A stretch of 42,931 bases of DNA. Source: Rikenella microfusus (lineage in GTDB: Bacteria; Bacteroidota; Bacteroidia; Bacteroidales; DYQK01). Location: positions 2,135 through 45,065 of the forward strand of contig DYQK01000010.1 in NCBI GenBank assembly GCA_020719385.1, read 5' to 3'. Below the pieces are notes generated by a model. That model saw only the letters and a list, made by a program, of their open reading frames with translations, was not told the origin of the DNA and did not search any database. Every line of letters starts with the position of its first letter. The stretch's first letter is position 1. The position numbers were made by a program, and so were the translations under genes. This document shows positions 6,955 to 16,026 of the stretch, piece by piece.

Positions 6955-8019
6955 TTAGAATGATAATTCGTTAAAAAATTTTTTATGTCGAAGAAAAAAA
7001 TCAAACACAATACTTTTGCGATAAATTTCTTTGTGCTGCTGTTGATTATTAAACGGTAACAATTTTTCCCGCTTTTCCTTGAACAATTTTCTCATCGCAA
7101 AGAAATCCAAATACGCTTTCAAAACCGCTTTTGCAAAAGAAAACTCTCGCTTTACCAAAAACATCAATATTGCCAAAAAATCTAAGAAAAATCTTGCGAT
7201 AAGAATTTTTAACAATTTTGAAGACGGTAAATTTTTGTACAAAAGTAATAAATTATTGCGAAAGTTTAACAATATCTTTCGCGGGCTGTTTTGCGGTAAT
7301 GTTCCGCCTCCAACGTGATAAACGCACACTTCGGGGCAATAAACAACTTTATACCCTCGATTTTTCAATCGCCAACACAAATCTATCTCCTCCATATGTG
7401 CGAAAAAATCGCCGTCTAAACCCTCGACTTGGTTAAAATATTCCGCTCGAACAAACATACACGCACCTGTTGCCCAAAAAATCTCAATTTGAGAATCATA
7501 TTGTTGCGAATCTTTCTCGACAACATTCAAAATTCTGCCTCGACAGAAGGGATAACCCAAAAAATCAATGAAACCTCCTGCTGCACCTGCGTACTCAAAT
7601 TTTTCGCGTTCATAAAAAGAACGAATCTTCGGCATACACGCAGAAATAGTCTTGTCCTTGTCCATAAGTGCGATAATAGGCTGAATCCAATTCTCTGTTA
7701 CCTCAACATCGGAGTTTAACAAAACAAAATATTCCGCAGAAAGTTGCGAAAGTGCTTTGTTATACCCCTCTGCGAAACCGTAATTCTTGTCAAAAGACAA
7801 GATTTTTATATTTTGATAATTTTTTTTCAAAAAATGGATAGAATCGTCAGTTGAACCGTTGTCGGCAACAACAATCTCGGTGTCTGCGTTGGCAGAAAAC
7901 TTTGTTACAGAGGGCAAAAAATCCTCTAAAAATTTTTTGCCATTCCAATTTAATATGACTACAGCAACTTTTTTCTCCAAAATAAAATTTTTAGATATGA
8001 AAAATTTTTCAAGCCGCAA
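6955..8019 (-). CDS. Family-2 glycosyltransferase (rhamnosyltransferase-like)
   Basis: The 354-residue protein has a GT-A fold. Motifs are VAVVILNWNGKKF, VVADNGSTDDS, NYGFAEGYNKAL, the DxD-like LLNSDVEVTE, ATGACMFVRAEYF, and the GT2 acceptor-side motif FFAHMEEIDLCWR. This set is typical of Bacteroidota GT2 enzymes that build cell-surface polysaccharide (rhamnosyl- or related transferases). Residues about 255-300 form one or two hydrophobic membrane-associated segments. The ATG at 8019 is used here. A TTG codon just before EKKVAVVILNW would give a more conventional N-terminus, so the true start may lie about 14 codons in. It is first in a two-gene operon with the DPM1-like gene and divergent from the alpha-2-macroglobulin gene. 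Confidence 0.85.
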   Translation of the reverse strand: MRLEKFFISKNFILEKKVAVVILNWNGKKFLEDFLPSVTKFSANADTEIVVADNGSTDDSIHFLKKNYQNIKILSFDKNYGFAEGYNKALSQLSAEYFVLLNSDVEVTENWIQPIIALMDKDKTISACMPKIRSFYEREKFEYAGAAGGFIDFLGYPFCRGRILNVVEKDSQQYDSQIEIFWATGACMFVRAEYFNQVEGLDGDFFAHMEEIDLCWRLKNRGYKVVYCPEVCVYHVGGGTLPQNSPRKILLNFRNNLLLLYKNLPSSKLLKILIARFFLDFLAILMFLVKREFSFAKAVLKAYLDFFAMRKLFKEKREKLLPFNNQQQHKEIYRKSIVFDFFLRHKKFFNELSF

Positions 8020-8083
8020 AAATAACTTTTTTTTTCAATTTTTACAAATTAATTTTTTCGAATATGGGTTTTTTCGCAAAAAA

Positions 8084-8114
8084 TTTGTTTATTTGAGAAA
8101 TATTTGTATATTCG
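8084..8114 (+). promoter_or_regulatory. Promoter of the alpha-2-macroglobulin gene
   Basis: TTTG (8084-8087) and TATATTCG (8107-8114, one mismatch to TAnnTTTG) are 19 bases apart and lie 21 bases before the ATG at 8136. Confidence 0.5.
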
Positions 8115-8135
8115 CATCTTTAAAATTCAATTTTT

Positions 8136-11100
8136 ATGAAACGAATCCATTTATTATTGATTCTGCTGCTCGCAATTTGTTGCGGTGCAGTTGCTCATCG
8201 TTACTTCAAGGACAACATTTCTCTTTCTCCACCAAAAACTAAATTTATGTTTCCCTTTGACAAAAATGACAAATACCCTAAGGAATGGGCAAAAGTCGAT
8301 TCTTTGGAAAAAGCAGGACTTCCCAAATCGGCTCTTGAGGTTGTGGAAAATATTTATTCCTCCGCAAAAAAGGACAATAATCACGACCAAATTATCAAAG
8401 CGTTTATTTTTCGATTAAAATATAAAAATATTATCGAGGAAAATGCTTTCGAGAGACTTTTGCAAGAGTTAAAAACGGAATTGCAAAATACGCCGCCGCC
8501 ACATAATGCAATGATGCACACAATGTTAGCCGAAATGTATTGGTGGTATTATGAAAATAATCGATGGAAATTCTCGCAACGGACTAACACTACCGACAAA
8601 CTCTCTGACGATATTAAAACTTGGACTTTGGACCAACTTGTCTCGCAAGTGATTTTTCATTACAGAAAATCTCTCGAAAACTCACAGAAAGCACAGGAAA
8701 CTAAACTTTCTGTCTATGAGGAAACTATTTGGAAAGGCTCTTTGCCGCAAAGTTTAACCCCAACTTTGTACGACTTTTTGGCAATGAGAGCAGTAAATTT
8801 TTTCGACAATTCCGAAGTTTCTCTCACAAAACCTGCCGATTATTTTGAGTTGAAAGAAGATTTTTACTTCGCCGACGCAGAAAAATTTGCGAAAACTTCG
8901 ATTCAAAGCAAAGACACCCTTTCGCTGCATTTTCACGGAATAAAAGTGTTGCAAGAATGGTTAAATTTTCGACTAACAAACACCTCGCAACCCGAAGCCT
9001 TGATAAATGCGGATTTTCAGCGTTTACATTTCGTTTATAGTTTTTCCGTTCACACCGAAAAAGATTCTTTGTATCTCGCTGCGTTGCAAAATTTAGAGAA
9101 AAAAAATCTTTCTGTGCCTTATTCGTCTTATATTTCGTTTCAAATTGCGAGATTTTATTTCGACCAAAGCACAAAATATGATGCTTTTAACAAAGAAACA
9201 GAAAAATATAAAGATTATCGCAAAAAAGCGTTCGAGATTTGTAAAAATATTATCGCAAACTCAAAAGATTCTATCGCAATTCATTACGCAAAAAATTGTT
9301 TGCCGTCAATAACGACGCGAAACCTTGAATTTCAAGGCGAAAACGCAGTTATTCCGAATGCAAAATTTCAAATGAGAATTTCGTACAGAAATGTTGAGAA
9401 AATTTATTTTCAAATTTCTTCGATTTCAAAAGAGAAATATCTCAATTTGGCTGAAAAACATTACGGCAATGCGTTAGTTTCTGAATTGAAAAAAATTGCA
9501 ATTCCCGTTTACACAGAAAATTATGACGTACCCAAAGACGCAGATTTTAATTATCACAGCATTAAAATTTTGGGAAAACCACTGCAAAACGGTTATTATC
9601 TCGTTTTGATGGCAGATAACAAAGAATTTTCAGGCGACAAAAATCTCGTTTCTTACGATTTTCTCAATGTTACGAATCTTTCTTACACGCAACGAAGTTT
9701 GTCTAACGGAGATATTGAGGGTCAAGTTTTTCACCGCCAAACAGGCGAGACGTTGTCAGATGTTAAGATTCTTGCTTTTATGGAGGAATATTCTTACGTT
9801 ACGCGAAAATATGTTCGAAAAGAAGTGGGAAAATATACGTCTGATAAAAATGGAATGTTCAAAGTTTCTGCTACTTCGAATTATCGCACTTTGTTTTTCG
9901 AATTGTACAAAGAGAAAGATGTGTTTTATGGAAGTTCACATTATCTCTACAAACAAACAGAAAATCGAGAAAAAGAATATAAAACGACATTTTTCACCGA
10001 CAGAGGCATTTATCGTCCGGGACAAACGGTTTATTTTAAAGGTTTAGTTCTAAAAACAGGCAACGATTCTTCAGAAATTGTGAAAAATTATAAACAAACG
10101 GTTCTTCTCTACGATGCAAATTGGCAAGAACAAGGTAAAGTTGAGGTAACATCGAATGAATTTGGTACTTTCGCAGGGAATTTTGTCCTTCCAACGGGTT
10201 TATTGAACGGTCAATTTTGTGTTTATACCGCAACTGGAAGCAAACATTTCTCGGTTGAAGAGTATAAACGACCAACATTCGAAGTTTCGATGCTTCCGTT
10301 TAAGGAAAATTATTTGTTAAACAACGTTGTAAAAGTCAAGGGGAAAGCACAAATGTATTCAGGGGCAATGTTAACTGACGCAAAAGTGCAGTTTCGTATT
10401 ACGAGAGCGCCGATTTGGTGTGGTTGGAGGTATTATTCCTTCGCTCCGAGAGTTGTTGAGATGAAAAATGGCACGGTTCAGACGAATTCACAAGGAGAAT
10501 TTGAGGTAGAATTTCTTGCTATTCCTGATTTAACATTTGCCAAGAACAAAGATATGGCTTTTCGATATGAGATAAAAATCGATGTTACTGATTTGAACGG
10601 CGAAACTCAAAGCACTTCGAAGGCAATAACGGTTGGTTATCGGGCTTTGTCTCTCGGAATTCAATTGTCTGCGGAATGCGAGAAGGACTCAATATCGAAA
10701 GTTAATCTCATTACTCAAAATTTAAACGGCGAATTTCTTGCTTCAGAGGGAGAAATTAAGTTTTTTAAACTCAAATCACCGTCAAATTTGCCGTTAAAAA
10801 GTCAAATTTTTCAGCGAACGGATAAAAATTTGTTTACAAAAGAGGAATGGTACAAAGAATTTGCAGGTAACGAGTTTGATAACGAATCAAAATTCGAAAA
10901 TTGGAATCAAGAAACTGAAGTTTTTTCGAAAAAATTTAACACAAACAGCGAAAAACAACTCGATTTAACGGCGGCAAAAACTTGGGAAACAGGCGTTTAT
11001 TGTGCAGTGTTAACTGCCAAAGATGCTTTTGGAAATGATGTTGAAAATCGAAAATTCTTTGTTTTATTTTCGCGAAACGAGAAAACTTTGCCTTATCCGT

Positions 11101-14100
11101 CAATAAATTTTGCGATTCAGTTAACCGATGAGTGCGAGCCGACAGAAAAAGCGAAATTTTTAATCGGAAGTGCTGAAAATGTGCAGATAATTTATGAAAT
11201 TGAACATCAAAGAAAAGTTGTTTCGCGGGAAATTTTGAAATTAAACAACGAGCAACGTTTAATTGAAATTCCTATTGCGGAGAAACATCGCGGCAATTTG
11301 TCTGTTCATTTTACTTTTGTGCGAGATAATCGTTTTTATAAAAATGATTACACTGTTTTTGTTCCTTACACAAACAAAGAACTTGACATTGAATTTTCAA
11401 CTTTTCGAGATAAACTCCTGCCCGGCGAGAAAGAGAAATGGAATATAAAAATCAAAGGGAAAAAAGGCGAGAAAGCGTTTGCAGAATTTCTTGCCTCGAT
11501 GTACGATGCCTCGTTAGATGCTTTTGTGCGAAACTCTTGGAATATTGATGAATTTTTTGCGAGATATTATGCCAGTTTAGATTGGGAGACTTCAGTTTTT
11601 GGAACAGGAACGAGTACAAATTTGCGAGAAAATGTTGATGAATATTATTCTTGCCCGTCATTTTATCTTCCTACGTTTAATTGGTTTGGTTTTTCGTATT
11701 ATTCAGGCAGATATTATTACGCCACCGAAAGCCCAAGAATGCTTAAATCTCGCAAGAAAAACGGTGGACGAGACGATGAAAAAAGCAAAGCCGTTCGAGA
11801 AGAAGACGCAGAAATGGACGAAGTTGTCGTTACTGCACTTGGTGTAGCGAAAGAAAAAGCAAGCGATGATGCTCCGCCGCCTCCACCACCTCCGCCGCCG
11901 CCATCTTTTGGTGAAAAACCAGAAATTGATGGCAAAAAAGAAAAATCTGACGAAGTGAAAGTTCGGACTAACTTTAACGAAACAGCATTTTTTTATCCGC
12001 AACTTCGCACCGACAAAGAAGGAAATGTGGTTGTAGAATTCACAATTCCTGAAGCATTGACGAAATGGAAAATGATGGGTTACGCACATTCGCAAGATTT
12101 AAAATCGGGTTATATCGAAAAAACGCTCGTTACGCAAAAAGACTTGATGGTCATGCCAAACGCACCGAGATTCTTTCGCGAAAATGATTTTATGGAATTT
12201 CCTGTTAAAATTTCGAATATTTCGACAAAAGATTTGAAGGGAAAAGTTTCGCTCGAATTTTCAGATGCGATAACAACGAAAATTATCTCGAATATTTTTC
12301 AAAACGAGACAACAGAGAAAGATTTCGAGGTAAAAGCAGGGCAAAATTGCGTTGTTGTGTGGAAAATTAAAATTCCTGAAGGCGTTGGGGCAATCGATTA
12401 TAAAGTTGTTGCCAAAGCCGACAATTTTTCTGACGGCGAACAAAAAACGATTCCTGTGATGATAAATCGAATGTTGGTTACTGAATCGATGCCGCTTCCG
12501 ATTCGCAGCAAACAGACAAAAACGTTCGATTTTAAAAAGTTAAGCGAAAATAATTCGACAACATTGCGTCATCATAAATTGACTCTCGAATTTACGTCAA
12601 ATCCTGCGTGGTATGCGGTGCAGGCACTTCCGTATGTTATGGAATATCCGTATGAATGTGCTGAACAAACGTTTAGCCGCGTTTATGCGAATTCTTTAGC
12701 AACGCATATTGCGAATTCTACTCCGAAAATTGCGAAAGTTTTCGATTCGTGGAAAAATTTACCTGATTCGAAATCGTTATTGTCGAATTTAGAAAAAAAT
12801 CAAGAGTTAAAAACTGCGTTGTTGCAGGAAACGCCATGGGTTCTTGACGCACAAAACGAATCTGAACGCAAAAGAAACATTGGTTTACTCTTCGATTTGA
12901 ATAAAATGGGCAAAGAAATGAATTCTGCCATAATAAAATTGGATAAATTGCAATGTTCAAATGGTGGTTTTATGTGGTTCGATGGAATGCCTGACGACAA
13001 ATACATCACTCAACATATTGTAAACGGTTTTGGTCATCTGAAAAAATTAGGAATCAAGACTCTTTTTGATAATTCTCGTGTTGAAAAAATGGTTCGCAAA
13101 GCAATAGAATATCTTGATGAACGAATTGTTGATGAATATCGAGAGTTAAAAGATTATTGTACGCGTTACAAAGTCAGTCTTGATGATAATCATTTGAGTT
13201 ATTCTGCGATTTTGTATTTATATGGCAGAAGTTTTTACAAAGAAATTCGACTTCCAAGTGCAACAGACGAAGTTTCGAAGTATTATCTCGCACAAATGGA
13301 GAAATATTGGTTGACGCAAAGTCAATATATGCAAGGTTTAATTTCTTTAACCTTATTTCGCAACGACAAACAGGTAACTGCAAAGAAAGTTCTTGCTTCG
13401 TTGAAGGAAAAATCGATTCTTTCTGAAGAATTAGGAATGTATTGGAAAGAAAACGAAGGCGGTTTTTATTGGTATCAAGCACCGATAGAAACGCAAGCGT
13501 TGATGGTCGAAGCATTTAACGAAGTGAGTAACGACCAAGAATCTGTCGAAAATTTAAAAGTTTGGTTATTGAAAAATAAACAGACCACAAATTGGAAAAC
13601 AACTAAAGCAACCGTCGAAGCGGTTTATGCGTTATTATTGAAAGGTTTAGATTTACTTGCCAATGACGAATTAGTGAAAATCAAAGTCGGAAATCAAGAA
13701 ATTGACCCTCGCAAAATGGACGGCGTTCAAGTCGAAGCAGGCACAGGTTATTTTAAAACTTCGTGGAGCGGCACCGAGATAAAACCCGAAATGGGAAAAG
13801 TGACCGTTTCAAAAGCAACCGAAGGAGTCGCTTGGGGAGCAATTTATTGGCAATATTTCGAACAATTAGACAAAATCACGCCGCACTCAACACCGTTAAA
13901 GTTAACGAAAAAGTTGTACAAAGAGACAATGACTGACCGTGGTCCCGTTTTAGAAGCGTTAAGCAACGGAGCAATATTGAAAGTCGGCGACAAGGTAAAA
14001 GTGCGAATCGAATTGAGCGTTGACAGAGATATGGAATACGTACATTTGAAAGATATGCGTGCTTCGAGTTTCGAACCAATGAACGTAATTTCGGGCTACC

Positions 14101-14312
14101 GATATCAAGACGGTTTGGGTTATTACGAATCCACAAAAGATGCTTCGACAAATTTCTTTATTGGTTATTTGCGAAAAGGCACTTATGTTTTTGAATATCC
14201 ATTACGAGTAACGCACAAAGGCGATTTTTCCAACGGCATAACATCGATTCAATGTATGTACGCACCAGAATTCGGCTCACACAGCGAAGGAATACGCGTA
14301 AAAGTGGAATAA
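8136..14312 (+). CDS. Alpha-2-macroglobulin-like protein with thioester motif
   Basis: At 2058 residues this is the largest gene in the window. An N-terminal hydrophobic segment (HLLLILLLAICCG) serves as signal or anchor. It has no perfect lipobox. A helical region (about 40-390) precedes the macroglobulin domains. There is a carboxypeptidase-regulatory-like insert near 518-600 and a typical MG2 motif FTDRGIYRPGQTVYFKG near 620. The alpha-2-macroglobulin core (FFYPQLRTDKEGNVVVEF) lies near 1285, and the thioester motif CAEQ is at 1508-1511 in YPYECAEQTF. The thioester domain (GGFMWFDG) runs to about 1850, then a C-terminal receptor-binding-like part. The family traps proteases by bait-loop cleavage and covalent attachment, acting in envelope defence. 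Usually a transpeptidase (PbpC-type) gene is adjacent, and none is here. An odd segment at 1228-1256 combines DEVVVTALG with ten prolines. Confidence 0.92.
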   Translation: MKRIHLLLILLLAICCGAVAHRYFKDNISLSPPKTKFMFPFDKNDKYPKEWAKVDSLEKAGLPKSALEVVENIYSSAKKDNNHDQIIKAFIFRLKYKNIIEENAFERLLQELKTELQNTPPPHNAMMHTMLAEMYWWYYENNRWKFSQRTNTTDKLSDDIKTWTLDQLVSQVIFHYRKSLENSQKAQETKLSVYEETIWKGSLPQSLTPTLYDFLAMRAVNFFDNSEVSLTKPADYFELKEDFYFADAEKFAKTSIQSKDTLSLHFHGIKVLQEWLNFRLTNTSQPEALINADFQRLHFVYSFSVHTEKDSLYLAALQNLEKKNLSVPYSSYISFQIARFYFDQSTKYDAFNKETEKYKDYRKKAFEICKNIIANSKDSIAIHYAKNCLPSITTRNLEFQGENAVIPNAKFQMRISYRNVEKIYFQISSISKEKYLNLAEKHYGNALVSELKKIAIPVYTENYDVPKDADFNYHSIKILGKPLQNGYYLVLMADNKEFSGDKNLVSYDFLNVTNLSYTQRSLSNGDIEGQVFHRQTGETLSDVKILAFMEEYSYVTRKYVRKEVGKYTSDKNGMFKVSATSNYRTLFFELYKEKDVFYGSSHYLYKQTENREKEYKTTFFTDRGIYRPGQTVYFKGLVLKTGNDSSEIVKNYKQTVLLYDANWQEQGKVEVTSNEFGTFAGNFVLPTGLLNGQFCVYTATGSKHFSVEEYKRPTFEVSMLPFKENYLLNNVVKVKGKAQMYSGAMLTDAKVQFRITRAPIWCGWRYYSFAPRVVEMKNGTVQTNSQGEFEVEFLAIPDLTFAKNKDMAFRYEIKIDVTDLNGETQSTSKAITVGYRALSLGIQLSAECEKDSISKVNLITQNLNGEFLASEGEIKFFKLKSPSNLPLKSQIFQRTDKNLFTKEEWYKEFAGNEFDNESKFENWNQETEVFSKKFNTNSEKQLDLTAAKTWETGVYCAVLTAKDAFGNDVENRKFFVLFSRNEKTLPYPSINFAIQLTDECEPTEKAKFLIGSAENVQIIYEIEHQRKVVSREILKLNNEQRLIEIPIAEKHRGNLSVHFTFVRDNRFYKNDYTVFVPYTNKELDIEFSTFRDKLLPGEKEKWNIKIKGKKGEKAFAEFLASMYDASLDAFVRNSWNIDEFFARYYASLDWETSVFGTGTSTNLRENVDEYYSCPSFYLPTFNWFGFSYYSGRYYYATESPRMLKSRKKNGGRDDEKSKAVREEDAEMDEVVVTALGVAKEKASDDAPPPPPPPPPPSFGEKPEIDGKKEKSDEVKVRTNFNETAFFYPQLRTDKEGNVVVEFTIPEALTKWKMMGYAHSQDLKSGYIEKTLVTQKDLMVMPNAPRFFRENDFMEFPVKISNISTKDLKGKVSLEFSDAITTKIISNIFQNETTEKDFEVKAGQNCVVVWKIKIPEGVGAIDYKVVAKADNFSDGEQKTIPVMINRMLVTESMPLPIRSKQTKTFDFKKLSENNSTTLRHHKLTLEFTSNPAWYAVQALPYVMEYPYECAEQTFSRVYANSLATHIANSTPKIAKVFDSWKNLPDSKSLLSNLEKNQELKTALLQETPWVLDAQNESERKRNIGLLFDLNKMGKEMNSAIIKLDKLQCSNGGFMWFDGMPDDKYITQHIVNGFGHLKKLGIKTLFDNSRVEKMVRKAIEYLDERIVDEYRELKDYCTRYKVSLDDNHLSYSAILYLYGRSFYKEIRLPSATDEVSKYYLAQMEKYWLTQSQYMQGLISLTLFRNDKQVTAKKVLASLKEKSILSEELGMYWKENEGGFYWYQAPIETQALMVEAFNEVSNDQESVENLKVWLLKNKQTTNWKTTKATVEAVYALLLKGLDLLANDELVKIKVGNQEIDPRKMDGVQVEAGTGYFKTSWSGTEIKPEMGKVTVSKATEGVAWGAIYWQYFEQLDKITPHSTPLKLTKKLYKETMTDRGPVLEALSNGAILKVGDKVKVRIELSVDRDMEYVHLKDMRASSFEPMNVISGYRYQDGLGYYESTKDASTNFFIGYLRKGTYVFEYPLRVTHKGDFSNGITSIQCMYAPEFGSHSEGIRVKVE

Positions 14313-14330
14313 AAAATATTTTTCTTAATC

Positions 14331-14371
14331 AAAAAATCTGTTTACATCGAAAAATGTAGACAGATTTTTTT
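14331..14371 (+). terminator. Terminator after the alpha-2-macroglobulin gene
   Basis: Arms around AAATCTGTTTACA and TGTAGACAGATTT (with one G-T pair) lie at about 14333-14345 and 14354-14366, followed by a T run to 14372. It could also serve the convergent minus-strand gene ending at 14382. Confidence 0.75.
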
Positions 14372-14381
14372 TGTGAAAAAA

Positions 14382-14744
14382 TTAAATTATTTTCATGAAA
14401 TGTATAATATATTCTTTTGTTATTGGCGAGTGTATTTCTGGCGTAGATAAAATATAAATAATTTCTCTTGTCTGTGGTTCGAAATCAAAATCTGAAAAAT
14501 CTAACGCATTTAACAAATATTCGAGTTCAAAAGTTGTTATTTCGTTGTTCAAAAAACACTCAAATAAAAAAAGTAGTTGTTTTTTTTCAAACAAACAAAC
14601 AAATTCCATATCTTGTATTACAATTTGCGAAGTATTTTTTTGTTTTTGACTTTTATATTCCTGCACTTCGTTTTGTATGGAGGATAAAAACAAATTTTTA
14701 TCTCTTTTGCCGTTTAAAAAATCAATAAATTCGTTGAGTTTCAT
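14382..14744 (-). CDS. Hypothetical acidic protein
   Basis: The 120-residue protein begins MKLNEFIDFLNGKRDKN. It has no signal peptide and is predominantly helical. The middle is hydrophobic (FVCLFEKKQLLFLFECFL) but interrupted by charged residues, so it is more likely a core helix pair than a membrane segment. The C-terminal half is acidic (LDFSDFDFEPQTREI). I recognise no family. It starts four bases after the stop of the broken secreted-protein gene on the same strand, so the two were co-transcribed. The pairing of an exported small protein with a cytoplasmic acidic helical protein is compatible with a toxin/immunity or chaperone pair, but nothing in the sequence proves this. Confidence 0.6.
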   Translation of the reverse strand: MKLNEFIDFLNGKRDKNLFLSSIQNEVQEYKSQKQKNTSQIVIQDMEFVCLFEKKQLLFLFECFLNNEITTFELEYLLNALDFSDFDFEPQTREIIYILSTPEIHSPITKEYIIHFMKII

Positions 14745-14748
14745 ATTT

Positions 14749-15271
14749 TTATGGTTTATAAATTCCTGTTTCGTTAGGTTTTAACATTCTTCTGTGCAAA
14801 AAACGTCCATCAATTCTGTAAGAATCTTTGTACATTCGCAACATTTCACCTTTCGCATTGAAAATTTTAACATAAACTGCTTTTGCTTGTCCATGCAGAT
14901 GCGTTGCGGGTACAATTTTTTCAAATTGATAAAAAGTTTGTCCGAATTTTTTTTGCATAAACGTAACTTTTTCCTGCATTAAAAATTATTCCTGTCGGGA
15001 AAATCGAAAAAACTGCAAATTGCGTATCTTCAATGGTTTCGCTATTGTTAGGTGCATTCCAATCTCGGTAAAATAATTCACTCCATCGTGTAAAACAATT
15101 TCCATTTTCTCCGTACAAAATATATTTCCAGTCGTCAAAAAATTTTTCGTCAATAACTTCTTTTGAATAATTATAAGCTGAATCTGATTTTATAAGAATT
15201 TGCCCTTGCGTGTTGGTTGCTTTGCAAATGGCAAAAACACAAAAAAGAAAAATAAAAATTTGGTTTTTCAT
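14749..15271 (-). pseudogene. Secreted hypothetical protein split by a one-base frameshift
   Basis: The first reading frame (from 15271) encodes a signal peptide (MKNQIFIFLFCVFAICKA) and a soluble domain up to FPTGIIFNAGKSYVYAKK. It then loses homology-like character and stops near 14921. A second frame on the same strand continues with KFGQTFYQFEKIVPATHLHG to GRFLHRRMLKPNETGIYKP, stopping at 14749. The two overlap around a run of eight A on the coding strand (14947-14954 as T on the plus strand). Removing one A joins them into one protein of about 173 residues. The break is either a real inactivating mutation or a homopolymer sequencing error. It was probably an exported protein of unknown function, first in an operon with the gene at 14382-14744. 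Confidence 0.7.
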
Positions 15272-15360
15272 TTTACAAAAAAATTAAAAAAGCAAGATTT
15301 GCAAAGGTAAAAAATAATTTTCAAAAAAGCAATTTTTTTTCTTTTTTCTGTGAAAAATAT

Positions 15361-15391
15361 TTTGTGGTTTAGAAAAAAATGTTTACATTTG
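15361..15391 (+). promoter_or_regulatory. Promoter of the orphan gene at 15436
   Basis: TTTG (15361-15364) and TACATTTG (15384-15391) with a 19-base spacer match the Bacteroidota consensus exactly. A leader of about 40 bases precedes the start codon. Confidence 0.65.
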
Positions 15392-15435
15392 CAGCGTTAA
15401 AAGATTGTTTAACAATTAACGAATAAATTGTGGAT

Positions 15436-15915
15436 ATGAAATATATTTTTTACATTTGTCATCTTGATAAATTTTACGACATTCTTAAAGAGAAGAAATT
15501 AATAGGTAAAAAGGTTTCTGGAAAACACAAACCAATCAATGATGAGTTTAAATGTATCTGGTTTTCGCCAAATACTTTTGGTAGTGCAGGGTCTTTTTAC
15601 GGCAATATTGGATTCTGCTTAGATTTTAGTAAAGTATGGAATGGTAATTTTAGATATTATTTTTACGAAAATACAAAGTATGGAGCACATGATGTCTACA
15701 GGTATATCATATCAAAAAAGAATTGTACATTGAAAAAAAGTAGTATCGAACAAGGCGACATACTTGATATAATAAGAAAATATTTGGTTTATGTAAAACA
15801 TTTAAAACGAGATGATTTACAACTTTGCGAATCAAAACTCTGTCAATTTGATTTTAAAGAATTTGAAAAACTTTTTGATAAATTATTTGAGGAGTTTTAT
15901 GGAATAAATTTGTAA
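15436..15915 (+). CDS. Orphan protein of unknown function (weakly ADP-ribosyltransferase- or Abi-like)
   Basis: The 159-residue soluble protein starts MKYIFYICHLDKFYDILKE. A GTG two codons upstream (15430) is an alternative start. The opening strand followed by H-L-x-x-F-x-x-IL-x-x-x-K-L resembles the start of DarT-like ADP-ribosyltransferases and some abortive-infection proteins, in which a His sits before an IL helix. The next blocks, KCIWFSPNTFGSAGSFYGNI and GFCLDFSKVW, fit an alpha/beta core with an exposed loop. A convincing catalytic Glu motif is not visible, so this is only a hint. It has its own promoter, is transcribed alone, and is followed within 60 bases by an IS605-type end hairpin. 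This suggests accessory or recently acquired DNA. No macrodomain or antitoxin gene is adjacent. Confidence 0.6.
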   Translation: MKYIFYICHLDKFYDILKEKKLIGKKVSGKHKPINDEFKCIWFSPNTFGSAGSFYGNIGFCLDFSKVWNGNFRYYFYENTKYGAHDVYRYIISKKNCTLKKSSIEQGDILDIIRKYLVYVKHLKRDDLQLCESKLCQFDFKEFEKLFDKLFEEFYGINL

Positions 15916-15916
15916 A

Positions 15917-15965
15917 ACCTGTCGGCGTTTGAAAAATGTTAAACTCTGTCAGGTGCTTTCGCACT
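15917..15965 (+). terminator. Inverted repeat downstream of the orphan gene
   Basis: ACCTG and CAGGT ends enclose an imperfect hairpin just after the stop codon. The part from about 15941 to 15967 (AAACTCTGTCAGGTGC onward) resembles the left arm and loop of the hairpin at 29158-29195. It may be a terminator or a copy of a short repeated element. There is no strong T run. Confidence 0.35.
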
Positions 15966-15967
15966 TT

Positions 15968-15987
15968 CCCACGACTAAAGTCGTGGG
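15968..15987. repeat. IS200/IS605-type end hairpin
   Basis: CCCACGACTAAAGTCGTGGG is an 8-bp perfect stem with a TAAA loop (the palindrome extends to 9 bp). Hairpins of this sequence type occur at ends of IS200/IS605-family elements and of their non-autonomous derivatives. No tnpA or tnpB reading frame surrounds it, so it is a remnant or a small palindrome-associated element. The same window ends in a TnpB-like frame at 42840. Confidence 0.5.
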
Positions 15988-16026
15988 TTAAAAATCTAAG
16001 AAAAATCGTTTTTTCGAAAAAAATAT

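Noticed and set aside
11703-12095. Antisense frames with Arg/Ser-rich products opposite the polyproline codons
   Set aside because: These arise from the CCG/CCA repeat on the other strand of the alpha-2-macroglobulin gene. Low complexity with no start context.
15436-15915. A DarT-type toxin of a DarTG system
   Set aside because: Only the N-terminal pattern is suggestive. No macrodomain antitoxin gene is adjacent and no catalytic Glu motif is clear.
15917-16020. A complete IS200/IS605 element
   Set aside because: Only an end-type hairpin is present. No transposase frame is found within several hundred bases.
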